Source: Lysobacter antibioticus HS124 (lineage in GTDB: Bacteria; Pseudomonadota; Gammaproteobacteria; Xanthomonadales; Xanthomonadaceae). From it: 64,000 nucleotides of DNA. Made by a program: the position numbers and the translations under genes. Shown piece by piece: positions 1 through 6,254 of this stretch. The notes under the pieces are model-generated. The model was not told the DNA's origin. It ran no database searches and was given only the letters and a program-made list of their open reading frames with translations. The stretch is from NCBI RefSeq assembly GCF_000336385.2, contig NZ_HG424460.1, positions 1-64,000 on the forward strand, read 5' to 3'. Position 1 is the stretch's first letter; the number at the start of each line of letters is the position of its first letter.

Positions 1-54
1 GCTGAAGTCGTGGCTGGTGGGAAAGCGGAAGAACGTCAGGTTGCGAAAGAACAT
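1..54 (-). CDS. rdgC: RdgC-like recombination-associated protein, N-terminal 18 codons
   Basis: The reading frame starts with ATG at 54 and runs off the left edge. The first residues read MFFRNLTFFRFPTSHDFS, close to the conserved N-terminus of RdgC (MxFRNL...R). RdgC is a ring-shaped DNA-binding protein that modulates RecA; phage copies are common in early recombination operons. It is the last visible gene of the leftward operon, 34 nt after the preceding stop. Only 18 codons are visible, so the call rests on the N-terminal signature alone. Confidence 0.7.
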   Translation of the reverse strand, partial: MFFRNLTFFRFPTSHDFS

Positions 55-88
55 AGTGGGTCCAGATTTGATGTAGAGGTTGGGTGGC

Positions 89-277
89 TTAGGGCAGGGA
101 GACCGCGATTGCGGACAACACCAGCAAGCCGGCTGTGCAGATCAGGACGACGCGGACTGCCCGGCGCTCCCTGGCTCTTGCGCGAAGGCGCGCTGCAGGG
201 CTGGCCTCATGCGACCTGGTCGCGTCGCATACATCCATGGACTCGATGATGCCGAGGACGATCTGGCGGGCTGACAT
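89..277 (-). CDS. Small single-span membrane protein of the leftward operon
   Basis: Encodes 62 residues beginning MSARQIVLGI. The N-terminal two thirds are polar and arginine-rich, and the last 20 residues form one hydrophobic segment (VVLICTAGLLVLSAIAVSLP). The tail-anchored layout suggests the polar part faces the cytoplasm. It starts 2 nt after the stop of the preceding membrane peptide gene, so the two are probably made together. Family not recognised. Confidence 0.6.
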   Translation of the reverse strand: MSARQIVLGIIESMDVCDATRSHEASPAARLRARARERRAVRVVLICTAGLLVLSAIAVSLP

Positions 278-279
278 GC

Positions 280-378
280 TCAGTCCTCCATGGCCGCGAA
301 GGCGATCAAGAGGACGGCGCCGCAGACCATGCCGAGGACGAACAGGCCCACGCAGAATCCGATGTGGACGGTAATCAC
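280..378 (-). CDS. Very small hydrophobic peptide (32 aa), GTG start
   Basis: The start GTG (378-376) overlaps the stop of the upstream gene in a GTGA junction, the coupling style of this whole operon. The 32-residue product is almost entirely one hydrophobic segment (GLFVLGMVCGAVLLIAFAA) ending in MED, so it is probably an inner-membrane peptide. It is next to another single-span membrane protein gene. Support is positional (no gap in a packed operon, coupled start). The function is unknown. Confidence 0.5.
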   Translation of the reverse strand: MITVHIGFCVGLFVLGMVCGAVLLIAFAAMED

Positions 379-626
379 GCGATGGCCCTCCCGTAGACAT
401 GCCAGAACAAGTCAACGAGCTCCCTGGGCGGATTGCTCAGGCCCTTGAGTGCGAGAAATGCCCGTTCGATGTACCGGCTGGCTTCGGGGTCACCGCATTG
501 GGACCGCGCACGGTCTGCTACGACCTGGGCCTGTTCCGGGGTGAGGTTCGAAACCAGGGTATCGACGTCGACATCAACTTCGGCCTCGACGTAGGTCTCG
601 ACGGTTGCGGAAATGGTGCGCATCAC
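375..626 (-). CDS. Phage early protein, unknown, 83 aa
   Basis: Encodes 83 residues beginning MMRTISATVETYVEAEVDVDVD. The first half has an alternating Val/acidic strand-like pattern and the second half is helical. Two adjacent ATG codons (626 and 623) could start it; the upstream stop overlaps them. Member of the translationally coupled leftward operon. I do not recognise the family. Confidence 0.6.
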   Translation of the reverse strand: MMRTISATVETYVEAEVDVDVDTLVSNLTPEQAQVVADRARSQCGDPEASRYIERAFLALKGLSNPPRELVDLFWHVYGRAIA

Positions 627-862
627 GCCGCCTCCGGCCCGTTGGAGCTGAAACCGCTGTGGATGGCGCGACGGAGATAGTTGCAGCCCTCTTGGATCGC
701 GCCGCCGACCGATCGCCCGTGCATGGCAGCGGACAGCCCAATGGAGATGGCGTGACGCCGGATGTCGTCACTGACGCCGGTGTTTCTGGCGCGTTCGTTG
801 ATGCCCTTGCGGATGACGTGCAGGGTTTTCGGGTTGGTGGGGAATTCGGTGACGGTGCCCAT
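623..862 (-). CDS. Phage early protein, unknown, 79 aa
   Basis: Encodes 79 residues (MGTVTEFPTNPKTLHVIRKG...). Basic in the middle and predicted mostly helical, without cysteine pairs for zinc binding and without a clear HTH. The stop overlaps the start of the downstream gene by 4 nt (ATGA). Possibly a small DNA- or host-protein-binding early protein, but nothing in it allows a functional call. Confidence 0.6.
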   Translation of the reverse strand: MGTVTEFPTNPKTLHVIRKGINERARNTGVSDDIRRHAISIGLSAAMHGRSVGGAIQEGCNYLRRAIHSGFSSNGPEAA

Positions 863-864
863 GA

Positions 865-1041
865 TCAGACTCCGGTTGAGGCGTCGTCGCGGGTGAAGTC
901 CGAGCGGTCCTCGGGCACTTCGACGACAGGGAACAGCGGTTGAGGGGAGACCGGGCGCGGAATGTCCCGATAGAGCTGAGGCTTCTCGGTGCCGAAGATC
1001 TCGGCCATGTCTTCGTCGAGGCGTTGCAGCAGCGTGTTCAT
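865..1041 (-). CDS. Phage early protein, unknown, 58 aa
   Basis: Start ATG at 1041 overlaps the preceding stop in an ATGA junction. The 58-residue product (MNTLLQRLDEDMAEIFGTEK...) has an N-terminal helix and a Pro-rich, probably extended C-terminal half. Longer in-frame extension upstream exists but would overlap two neighbours, so the coupled start is preferred. Function unknown. Confidence 0.55.
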   Translation of the reverse strand: MNTLLQRLDEDMAEIFGTEKPQLYRDIPRPVSPQPLFPVVEVPEDRSDFTRDDASTGV

Positions 1042-1232
1042 GCGGACTGCCTCCCTAGAATCCGAATCAGCTCTTCGCGCGCCTCGGTGTAGCGGTTGCT
1101 TGCGGCGGCGAAGGCGTCCTTCATCGGGCGCGACATGTGGGGGTAGCCGCGCAGTCGGCCCATCTCGGCCTCGCTCTTCAAGAACTTGGCCCAGGCCTGG
1201 CGGGCGCGTTCCAGGGATTCGGCGGACGTCAC
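1038..1232 (-). CDS. Phage early protein, unknown, 64 aa
   Basis: Encodes a 64-residue, charged, all-helical protein (MTSAESLERARQAWAKFLKS...). Overlaps both neighbours by 4 nt, so it is translated as part of the leftward operon. No recognised domain. Confidence 0.6.
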   Translation of the reverse strand: MTSAESLERARQAWAKFLKSEAEMGRLRGYPHMSRPMKDAFAAASNRYTEAREELIRILGRQSA

Positions 1233-1567
1233 GACTCACCCCGGGCCTTGGCGAGGGCGGCAATTGCACGACGCAGATCCTCGGCCGTGATTTCGGCGCT
1301 GCCAGCAGACGAGTTGACCGCCCATAGCACACCGTCCTTTGCGGTGTTGCCACCCATCGCGTTGCGAACACGCTCGAACTCTGCGAACGGTGCCAGCGCC
1401 TCATACAGCTCCGGCGCCGCGGCGATCAACGCTCGGTCGGCATCCTTCACGATACAGCCCGCATCACCGTAGCCTCCAAACCACATGATGAGTTCGCCCG
1501 ACGCGCTCTGCGCACCTTCGTACTCGTCTACCACCCAAGGCCCCGGCGTGAACTTGGGCGCGGTCAT
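1229..1567 (-). CDS. Conserved phage protein with GPW...LIAAAPELYEAL signature
   Basis: Encodes 112 residues beginning MTAPKFTPGPWVVDEYEG. It has the hallmarks of a protein widespread in phage early operons: an N-terminal (F)TPGPW motif, a short beta region, then DA-x-LIAAAPELYEAL leading into a helix. The biochemical role of that family is not known to me. The start at 1567 overlaps the preceding stop (ATGA), which is why I chose it over the longer in-frame extension. Confidence 0.7.
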   Translation of the reverse strand: MTAPKFTPGPWVVDEYEGAQSASGELIMWFGGYGDAGCIVKDADRALIAAAPELYEALAPFAEFERVRNAMGGNTAKDGVLWAVNSSAGSAEITAEDLRRAIAALAKARGES

Positions 1568-1866
1568 GGCGCACCCCCGACGCGGGCGAGGGCGGCAGCC
1601 CGGCGGGCTTTGGCGGCCTTGAGCCGTTCGCGGGCCTTCCTGCGGTAGCCGGCGAGTTCCCGAGTCACGGCGGGCGAGTGCCACGGCCGCACCGGCTCGC
1701 AGGCGTTGTAGGCCGCCAGGGCCGCGTCGTACTCCCGATCCGCCTCGATCAGCTCGGCCAGGGCGGCGTCGGCCGCCATCGCCTGGAAATGCTCGAGGCC
1801 CTCGGCCGCTGTGTCGCGGATCAACTGTTGAAGTACGCCGCGCACATCCACAGTGGGCTCAGCCAT
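1564..1866 (-). CDS. Helical phage early protein, 100 aa
   Basis: Encodes 100 residues beginning MAEPTVDVRGVLQQLIRD. Rich in Ala, Glu and Arg, probably a helical bundle or coiled coil, with a basic C-terminal helix (RRKARERLKAAKARRAAA). Chosen start (1866) overlaps the upstream gene by 8 nt. No family recognised. Confidence 0.55.
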   Translation of the reverse strand: MAEPTVDVRGVLQQLIRDTAAEGLEHFQAMAADAALAELIEADREYDAALAAYNACEPVRPWHSPAVTRELAGYRRKARERLKAAKARRAAALARVGGAP

Positions 1867-2077
1867 GGCGGCGGGCCTCCTGGTCAGATGCCGGCTGGTA
1901 GTGGGCAAGAAAGGCGTCCATCGCCTTGCCCGTAATGCCCTTCGCCGTCCACGGCGCGTGGAACCGGACGTAGCCGTCGCGCGACCAGAGCACAGTGGCG
2001 ATAGCGGGCTTCCCGGCGTGGTCCGACTTCCGGCGCCACTTGCTGTTAGGCAGCACATCCACAGCCCCGGCGCTCAT
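1859..2077 (-). CDS. Phage early protein, unknown, 72 aa
   Basis: Encodes 72 residues (MSAGAVDVLPNSKWRRKSDH...). Mixed beta/alpha pattern with several aromatic residues (WSRDGYVRFHAPW), consistent with a small globular domain. ATGA overlap with the upstream gene. Function unknown. Confidence 0.6.
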   Translation of the reverse strand: MSAGAVDVLPNSKWRRKSDHAGKPAIATVLWSRDGYVRFHAPWTAKGITGKAMDAFLAHYQPASDQEARRHG

Positions 2078-2370
2078 GCCGCACCGCCTTTGCCAAAGGC
2101 CAGCGGGTACTTGGCGCGCTCGTCGGCCAGCAAGTCGTCCAGGCTGCGGCGGACGCTCCCGAACTCGCGCACAACATGCAACCAGCCGGAGACAGATCCC
2201 TGGACCATCGTGAGGGCGTGCAGGCGGGGGTACTCCCGCCCCCAGCTCAGGACGGAGGAGGTCTCAGCCTCCGGGTGGGCGTCGAACTCGGCGTCGGTGG
2301 CGCGCTCAAGCCGGTCGACCACGGCTTCAGCATTCTCGACTTCGTCACGGTGTGGCTTGTGAGCGCTCAT
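2074..2370 (-). CDS. Phage early protein, unknown, 98 aa
   Basis: Encodes 98 residues beginning MSAHKPHRDEVENAEAVVDR. Acidic N-terminal helix, central Trp-containing region and a charged C-terminal helix. The start overlaps the stop of the small gene at 2367-2534. No recognised domain. Confidence 0.6.
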   Translation of the reverse strand: MSAHKPHRDEVENAEAVVDRLERATDAEFDAHPEAETSSVLSWGREYPRLHALTMVQGSVSGWLHVVREFGSVRRSLDDLLADERAKYPLAFGKGGAA

Positions 2371-2534
2371 GCCGCCACCTCGGCCGCCAGCTCAGCAGCC
2401 TCGCGCTGCGCCTCAGCCAGCGCCGCGGACTTCGCCAGCGACTCGGACGGCTGCACGTACTCGTAGGTGTCGGCCCGCTGCGCAGCCGCGGCATCGGCCT
2501 GCGACAGGAAGTAGTCGGCGGTCAGGCGGCTCAC
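2367..2534 (-). CDS. Small Ala/Glu-rich peptide (55 aa), GTG start
   Basis: The start GTG (2534-2532) overlaps the TGA of the preceding gene, and its own TGA overlaps the next ATG. It therefore fills exactly the gap between two coupled genes. The product (VSRLTADYFLSQADAAAAQR...) is a helical, amphipathic peptide ending in repeated Ala-Glu segments. Function unknown. Confidence 0.5.
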   Translation of the reverse strand: MSRLTADYFLSQADAAAAQRADTYEYVQPSESLAKSAALAEAQREAAELAAEVAA

Positions 2535-2761
2535 GGCGCACCGTCCTGGCCCTGTTCGGCCACCGGCGCGGCGTCCTGCAGGAGGACGACGGCCTTGTTG
2601 GTGTAGAGGATCGAGGTAGAGACCTCGTTGGCGGCGATGTCCAGGCCAGAGGCCCGGAGGGCGGTCTCGAGCTGCTTGAGCTCAGCCCAGATCCAGTTCG
2701 CGCGGATCCACAGGGGGTGGCGAAGGGAGCCGGGGCTCCCGGTGTTACGGATGGTGTTCAC
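2531..2761 (-). CDS. First gene of the leftward early operon, 76 aa
   Basis: Start chosen at GTG 2761 because a good ribosome site (GGAGG) lies six bases upstream. The alternative ATG at 2806 lies inside an operator, upstream of the likely transcription start. The product (VNTIRNTGSPGSLRHPLW...) has a basic, Trp-containing N-terminal half and a helical centre. As the first gene after the leftward promoter it holds the position of lambda N. I see no arginine-rich N motif strong enough to call it an antiterminator. Confidence 0.6.
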   Translation of the reverse strand: MNTIRNTGSPGSLRHPLWIRANWIWAELKQLETALRASGLDIAANEVSTSILYTNKAVVLLQDAAPVAEQGQDGAP

Positions 2762-2797
2762 TGTTGCCTCCAGTGGCCGAGGGCCATGGGAGGCATA

Positions 2798-2831
2798 GTT
2801 AGCCAATAGCTAACGTTAGTCAACAGCTAAT
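2798..2831 (-). promoter_or_regulatory. Leftward operator pair (OL-like) over the early promoter
   Basis: Two adjacent 17-bp palindromes: GTTAGCCAATAGCTAAC (2798-2814, perfect 6-bp arms) and GTTAGTCAACAGCTAAT (2815-2831). The same palindrome occurs at the cI/cro intergenic region. On the minus strand TTGACT (2823-2818) forms a plausible -35 box, with a weak -10 about 17 bp downstream inside the first operator. Repressor bound here would block the leftward operon, as at lambda OL. Confidence 0.85.
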
Positions 2832-3200
2832 TTTTAGTTCCAGACGAACGGTAGTCGTAGGCGCGACCCGGTGGGTCAGCGGGGGCACAAGGAAGACAGG
2901 GGAGGGAGACGCGCCTTTCGGCTACCTCGAAAGACCGTTCACGCTGGGCGCCTCTGGGCGATCTGAGGGTGAGCGACGCCGATCGGCGACCCTGTAGTTG
3001 ACGGCTTCGTCAACAAGTCATTGATTTAATTGGCACTGTTTCGACGTGGCCGAGACTCGCGCCAAACCTCGTCAATTTGGGTCAAAGCGTTCGATGAATG
3101 ATCGTCTCAATTCCTAAGATCGCTTCACGCGTCAGAACGTAGGCTTTGCTAATGTTCGCGCCGTAACTAGGGTGTAACGCCTCCGGGGGGAGGTCCAACA
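2832..3200. other. Intergenic region between leftward promoter and hicB
   Basis: No gene is supported. It holds a perfect hairpin (GTTGACG 2997-3003, CGTCAAC 3008-3014). Abutting it is a 21-base element (3014-3034) that recurs at the right prophage end (32932-32952). Just before hicB there are two direct GTAAC repeats 11 bp apart (3163 and 3174), which could be an autoregulatory site of the toxin-antitoxin pair. The hicB ribosome site is in the last bases. Confidence 0.5.
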
Positions 3201-3530
3201 ATGAGCCAGAAACCCAATTTGGTAAGCTGCTATTTCGAGCGAGACGGCGATCAGTGGCTCGGCTTTTGCCTGGACTTCACGCTGGTCACGCAGGCTCGTT
3301 CGCTTGAAGAAGCGCACCGCAAACTGGATTCGCAAATCCGCGACTATGTGTCAGATGCGCTCGTTGGCCAAGATCGTGCGTATGCCAATCAACTGCTGAA
3401 TCGCCGCGCACCGCTAAAGTACTGGGCCAAGTTCTACTGGACGATGTTCCAGCAGGTTCTTCGGCACCGAAAGTCGAAGCGCCGTAGAGCAGTCAAAGAA
3501 CATATGTCGATTCCTGCGACTTGCGCCTAA
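3201..3530 (+). CDS. hicB: HicB-like antitoxin
   Basis: Encodes 109 residues. The first 55 resemble the HicB fold: CYFERDGDQWLGFCLDF, then a helix (SLEEAHRKLDSQIRDYV). In canonical HicB this domain binds HicA, and a C-terminal HTH or RHH domain binds DNA. Here the C-terminus is a basic tail (RHRKSKRRRAVKEH) without an evident HTH. It has a strong ribosome site (GGGGAGGT) and lies 3 nt before hicA. Antitoxin-first order is common in phage-borne pairs. The partial match leaves some doubt. Confidence 0.6.
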   Translation: MSQKPNLVSCYFERDGDQWLGFCLDFTLVTQARSLEEAHRKLDSQIRDYVSDALVGQDRAYANQLLNRRAPLKYWAKFYWTMFQQVLRHRKSKRRRAVKEHMSIPATCA

Positions 3531-3533
3531 TGC

Positions 3534-3779
3534 ATGGGCGGACACTTTCCTCCGGTTGGAACCCGGGAAGTTGAAGCCGTCCTAAAGCACCTTGGATACG
3601 AGAAGCGTCCTCAGAACGGGACGAGTCACGTCAAGTGGGTCAAGGATGAGAACGGTAAACGTAGAGTCGTTATCGTCGACGACAACAACGCGCCGTTCAA
3701 AGACCAGGCGCTAGCTTGGATCATCAACCCGATGGGTATCACCAAAAAGCAGTTCTACGAGATCTTGGCGAGCCTCTAG
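3534..3779 (+). CDS. hicA: HicA-like mRNA interferase toxin
   Basis: Encodes 81 residues in the usual HicA size range. It shows the dsRBD-like pattern of HicA: REVEAVLKHLGYEKRPQNGTSHVKW, with the catalytic His in the G-(S/T)-H strand, then a beta hairpin and a C-terminal helix (TKKQFYEIL). HicA cleaves mRNA until neutralised by HicB. It follows the hicB-like gene and ends just before a bidirectional terminator. In a prophage the pair may stabilise lysogeny or act in phage exclusion. Confidence 0.7.
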   Translation: MGGHFPPVGTREVEAVLKHLGYEKRPQNGTSHVKWVKDENGKRRVVIVDDNNAPFKDQALAWIINPMGITKKQFYEILASL

Positions 3780-3781
3780 AC

Positions 3782-3806
3782 AAAAGCCCCGCAATGCGGG
3801 GCTTTT
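3782..3806. terminator. Bidirectional terminator between hicA and the lipoprotein gene
   Basis: A perfect 11-bp stem (AAAAGCCCCGC 3782-3792, GCGGGGCTTTT 3796-3806) with a 3-nt loop and T-runs in both directions. It serves hicA (+) and the convergent lipoprotein gene (-). Confidence 0.9.
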
Positions 3807-3813
3807 TGTTTGG

Positions 3814-4359
3814 CTATTTGATCCGCAGATTCCTACAAGAAATGCAGTCCTCGTTCTGCTTAGCCGCATTTGGAAACGGGCTTGCCCCAAGTCCTTCCAT
3901 TGGATGCTGTAGGCCCTCAAGCTGCGACTTGATCTCGTTTAGTGCGGTCTGCGCCTTAGCCGCGATGTCTCCATTTGTAATGGGCTTCCTATCAACGCGG
4001 CCAAAGGCCGTCTGGTTCTGCAGGAACATGTCCATTGAGACAAAAACCTGTCCAGCATTCTCAACAAAGCTGTATCTGACCTTCATCTCTGGATTGGTCG
4101 AGTTCGCTGGCGTTGCAAGAGCGCGGTACATAAGGGATCTGAAGGAATCATCCATTGGGCTGCTACATATCACCTGATGAGCAGTGTTCTCTTCTATTGC
4201 TCCACCGCCATTAACGCAGCGTTGCACCAAGTGCATCTTCACTGCTTCAGTCGTCGTGCCGCTGATTGTTGCCTGCGGCGTCCGATATGGCGCCGATGAT
4301 GTCGTAGCGCATGCGGTTGTCGAGACTGCGATCGATGCGCCAAGAAGAATCCATTTCAC
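3814..4359 (-). CDS. Prophage-encoded lipoprotein downstream of cI
   Basis: Encodes 181 residues from a GTG start (4359) with GGGGG upstream. The N-terminus (VKWILLGASIAVSTTAC) is a lipoprotein signal with cysteine at position 17. The mature part has Cys pairs (RCVNGG, VICSS, CISC) and no domain I recognise. It lies 17 nt after cI on the same strand, so it is probably expressed from the repressor promoter in lysogens. That makes it a candidate lysogenic-conversion (moron) gene, for example for superinfection exclusion at the envelope. Confidence 0.7.
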   Translation of the reverse strand: MKWILLGASIAVSTTACATTSSAPYRTPQATISGTTTEAVKMHLVQRCVNGGGAIEENTAHQVICSSPMDDSFRSLMYRALATPANSTNPEMKVRYSFVENAGQVFVSMDMFLQNQTAFGRVDRKPITNGDIAAKAQTALNEIKSQLEGLQHPMEGLGASPFPNAAKQNEDCISCRNLRIK

Positions 4360-4376
4360 GGCTACCCCCTTGATTG

Positions 4377-5069
4377 TCAGACTGATTTTATCCCAAGCAC
4401 TGATACCACCTTCCCCCCAACAACAATTCCCTCGCGCTCTATCCTGTAGGCCGGGTAGTCTGGGTTTGCGCTCACGACATACAAGCCGTCTCCACGCATC
4501 TGCAGCATCTTGATCAGGGTCTCGCCCCCAATGTTGATCACATAGACAGCGTCCCCATCGAACCCGTTGACCTCTGTGTCAACCATCACAACGTCGCCGT
4601 TGTCGATCATTGGGCGCATTGATGGGCCGCGGCCGGTAAGCAGTTTGATCCGCCCAGATCTAGGAATTGATCCCAGCTTCCGCCGGACTTCCCAGCCTGC
4701 GATATCAACCTCCCGGATGACTTCTGGGTAGTCTTCATTCTCGACCCCGTCGCCCATGCCTGCAGCTCCGTCCAGCAACTGGAAGCGAACGTATCCGGGC
4801 GGGGTCTCATCGGATGTGACGACCGTCATATCCGAAGATGCGTCTTCCCACTGCGGCCTATCCATCCAGCCGCCGTCGTGGCCGAGAGCAATCGAGATCT
4901 TCTTAGCAACCTCCTCCCCCATGAACTTGCCGCCAAGCAGCTGGGACAGGTAGGAGGGGGCCAGGCCGCCAAGGCGCGCGCCCTGGGCCGTTCGCGTCGT
5001 CGCACCGCGCCTCTTTAGCGCGGACACAACATACGCCAGATTTCGTTTTCGTATGGCGGCGATATCCAT
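4377..5069 (-). CDS. cI: CI-type repressor with S24 (LexA-like) self-cleavage domain
   Basis: Encodes 230 residues. Residues about 5-65 form an HTH_XRE-like DNA-binding domain (AQGARLGGLAPSYLSQLLGGK). Residues 95-230 are a LexA/UmuD-type peptidase with catalytic Ser150 (GPSM), Lys187 (LIKM) and a likely scissile Ala103-Gly104. RecA-stimulated cleavage should trigger induction. It is divergent from the cro-like gene across an operator array. The ATG lies only 8 nt from a GCTAAT box with no Shine-Dalgarno, so the maintenance transcript may be leaderless. Confidence 0.9.
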   Translation of the reverse strand: MDIAAIRKRNLAYVVSALKRRGATTRTAQGARLGGLAPSYLSQLLGGKFMGEEVAKKISIALGHDGGWMDRPQWEDASSDMTVVTSDETPPGYVRFQLLDGAAGMGDGVENEDYPEVIREVDIAGWEVRRKLGSIPRSGRIKLLTGRGPSMRPMIDNGDVVMVDTEVNGFDGDAVYVINIGGETLIKMLQMRGDGLYVVSANPDYPAYRIEREGIVVGGKVVSVLGIKSV

Positions 5070-5077
5070 CGGCTGAG

Positions 5078-5144
5078 ATTAGCCGACCGCTAATCGGAAA
5101 GTGTTCGCTGCGGGCTTGCGATCTTCCGTTAGCTGTGGGCTAAT
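5078..5144. promoter_or_regulatory. OR-like operator array between cI and cro
   Basis: Three 17-bp sites with the pattern RTTAGC-N5-GCTAAY: ATTAGCCGACCGCTAAT (5078-5094, perfect palindrome), a degenerate GTTCGCTGCGGGCTTGC (5103-5119), and GTTAGCTGTGGGCTAAT (5128-5144). Their centres are exactly 25 bp apart. The outer sites contain GCTAAT, which reads as a -10 box for cI (leftward) and cro (rightward; TTGCGA at 5116-5121 with 17-bp spacing). Binding should thus repress both promoters differentially. Confidence 0.85.
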
Positions 5145-5151
5145 CATCGCC

Positions 5152-5394
5152 ATGAGTACAGAACCCCTTGATCGCGCCATCGCCATCTTGTCTGGCCAGA
5201 AGGCGCTTGCAGACGCCATCGGCGTCAAGTCGCCTTCGATATCTGGTTGGTACAGCCGCGGTGTGGTTCCGGCAAAACGATGTCGAGCGATTGAGATGGC
5301 CACCGGCGGTCAAGTGACCTGTCACGACCTTCGCCCCGACATCTTCGGCCCGAAGCCTGCGAACGACGAACCCTCGGCAGAGGAGGCGGCTTGA
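5152..5394 (+). CDS. cro: Cro-like transcriptional regulator (YdaS-type)
   Basis: Encodes 80 residues beginning MSTEPLDRAIAILSGQ. The HTH pattern (QKALADAIGVKSPSISGWYSRGVVPAKRCRAIEMATGG) is typical of short Cro/YdaS regulators next to phage repressors. It should bind the operators at 5078-5144 and favour lytic growth. The ATG is 7 nt past the presumed -10, with no ribosome site, so the message may be leaderless. The in-frame codon at 5101 was rejected as a start because it lies inside the operator region. Confidence 0.8.
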   Translation: MSTEPLDRAIAILSGQKALADAIGVKSPSISGWYSRGVVPAKRCRAIEMATGGQVTCHDLRPDIFGPKPANDEPSAEEAA

Positions 5395-5411
5395 GATGGC
5401 CGCCTTGGCGA

Positions 5412-5657
5412 TCAGTTCGTTGGACCTGCCGGCGCTGACATCCCGGCGGTTTCCGCCCTGTCTGCCGCCTGGATCATGGCTTGTCCCAGCTCGCGAAGTT
5501 GAGCTGTTTGAAACACGAAATTTGGCGATCGATGAGATTGCGCAGCTGTCTCCATCGGGCTCACGAGGTAATGCAGCGTGAGCGCGACCGCGCCGTATGC
5601 GGGGATGGTTCGGAGATCCCAGCCTGATACGGGGCGCAGGGGTAGGTCGTCCGTCAT
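5412..5657 (-). CDS. BssS-like small protein, opposite strand
   Basis: Encodes 81 residues with the pattern GWDLRTIPAYGAVALTLHYLVSPME... followed by QLRELGQAMIQAADRAE. This is reminiscent of BssS-family proteins, which are regulators linked to biofilm formation in enterobacteria and occur in many phages. It is transcribed toward cro between two rightward genes and has GGAG upstream of the ATG. Opposite-strand reading is preferred because this frame has a coherent fold pattern. Confidence 0.5.
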   Translation of the reverse strand: MTDDLPLRPVSGWDLRTIPAYGAVALTLHYLVSPMETAAQSHRSPNFVFQTAQLRELGQAMIQAADRAETAGMSAPAGPTN

Positions 5658-5792
5658 GTCGGTCTCCGGTGTGGGTTGGGCTGGGCAGTCCCGAGCCTAC
5701 ACCGGCAGACCGGCTCCACTTCCCTGAGCAGTTCTCCATGCCGCAATGGTGCGGCACAGCAAATCCACAGTCTCCATTCGTGAGATCGAGCG

Positions 5793-6254
5793 ATGAATGT
5801 CAGCGACGCAGCACACCAGACCGTGAAGAGCTACCCCGGCGGGGCAGAGGCACTGGCGCCGCGGATGGGGATGAGTGGGGCGCTGCTCCGGGGGAAGGTG
5901 AACCCGAACAGCGACCGCAACCATCTGACCTTGCAGGAGGCAGACGAGCTCATGGGACTGACCGGCGACTACCGGATCCTGCATGCGCTCAATGCCGCCC
6001 ATGGCTTCGTGGCGACGCCGGCCGAAGCGGAAGAGGGCGCGGACCTGCTGACCTCGAGCTTGGCCGCGCAAGGCGGATTTGGGGAGCTGGCGCTGACGTT
6101 GCAGCAGGCATTGGCTGACGGGGTGATCACCTCGAACGAGCTGAAGCAGTTCGAGGCGATCGGCGCCAGCGTGCAGGCCTTGGTGCTGCGCCTGGTGAGT
6201 TCGGCGCGGGCGCACCACGAGGCGAGTAGGCCTCGGCAACTGAGGGCGGCGTGA
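5793..6254 (+). CDS. CII-family phage regulatory protein (CP76-like)
   Basis: Encodes 153 residues. The N-terminal third (SYPGGAEALAPRMGMSGALLRGKVNPNSDR, then LTLQEADELMGLTGD) matches the phage regulatory CII / CP76 family found in Xanthomonas and Pseudomonas phages. The C-terminal part is helical (GELALTLQQALADGVITSNELKQFEAI). The likely role is transcription activation in the lysogeny decision. Its stop overlaps the next start (TGATG). Confidence 0.75.
   Translation: MNVSDAAHQTVKSYPGGAEALAPRMGMSGALLRGKVNPNSDRNHLTLQEADELMGLTGDYRILHALNAAHGFVATPAEAEEGADLLTSSLAAQGGFGELALTLQQALADGVITSNELKQFEAIGASVQALVLRLVSSARAHHEASRPRQLRAA

Noticed and set aside
5396-5581. 61-codon plus-strand frame after cro
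   Set aside because: No ribosome site and no fold pattern; the opposite-strand BssS-like gene fits better.
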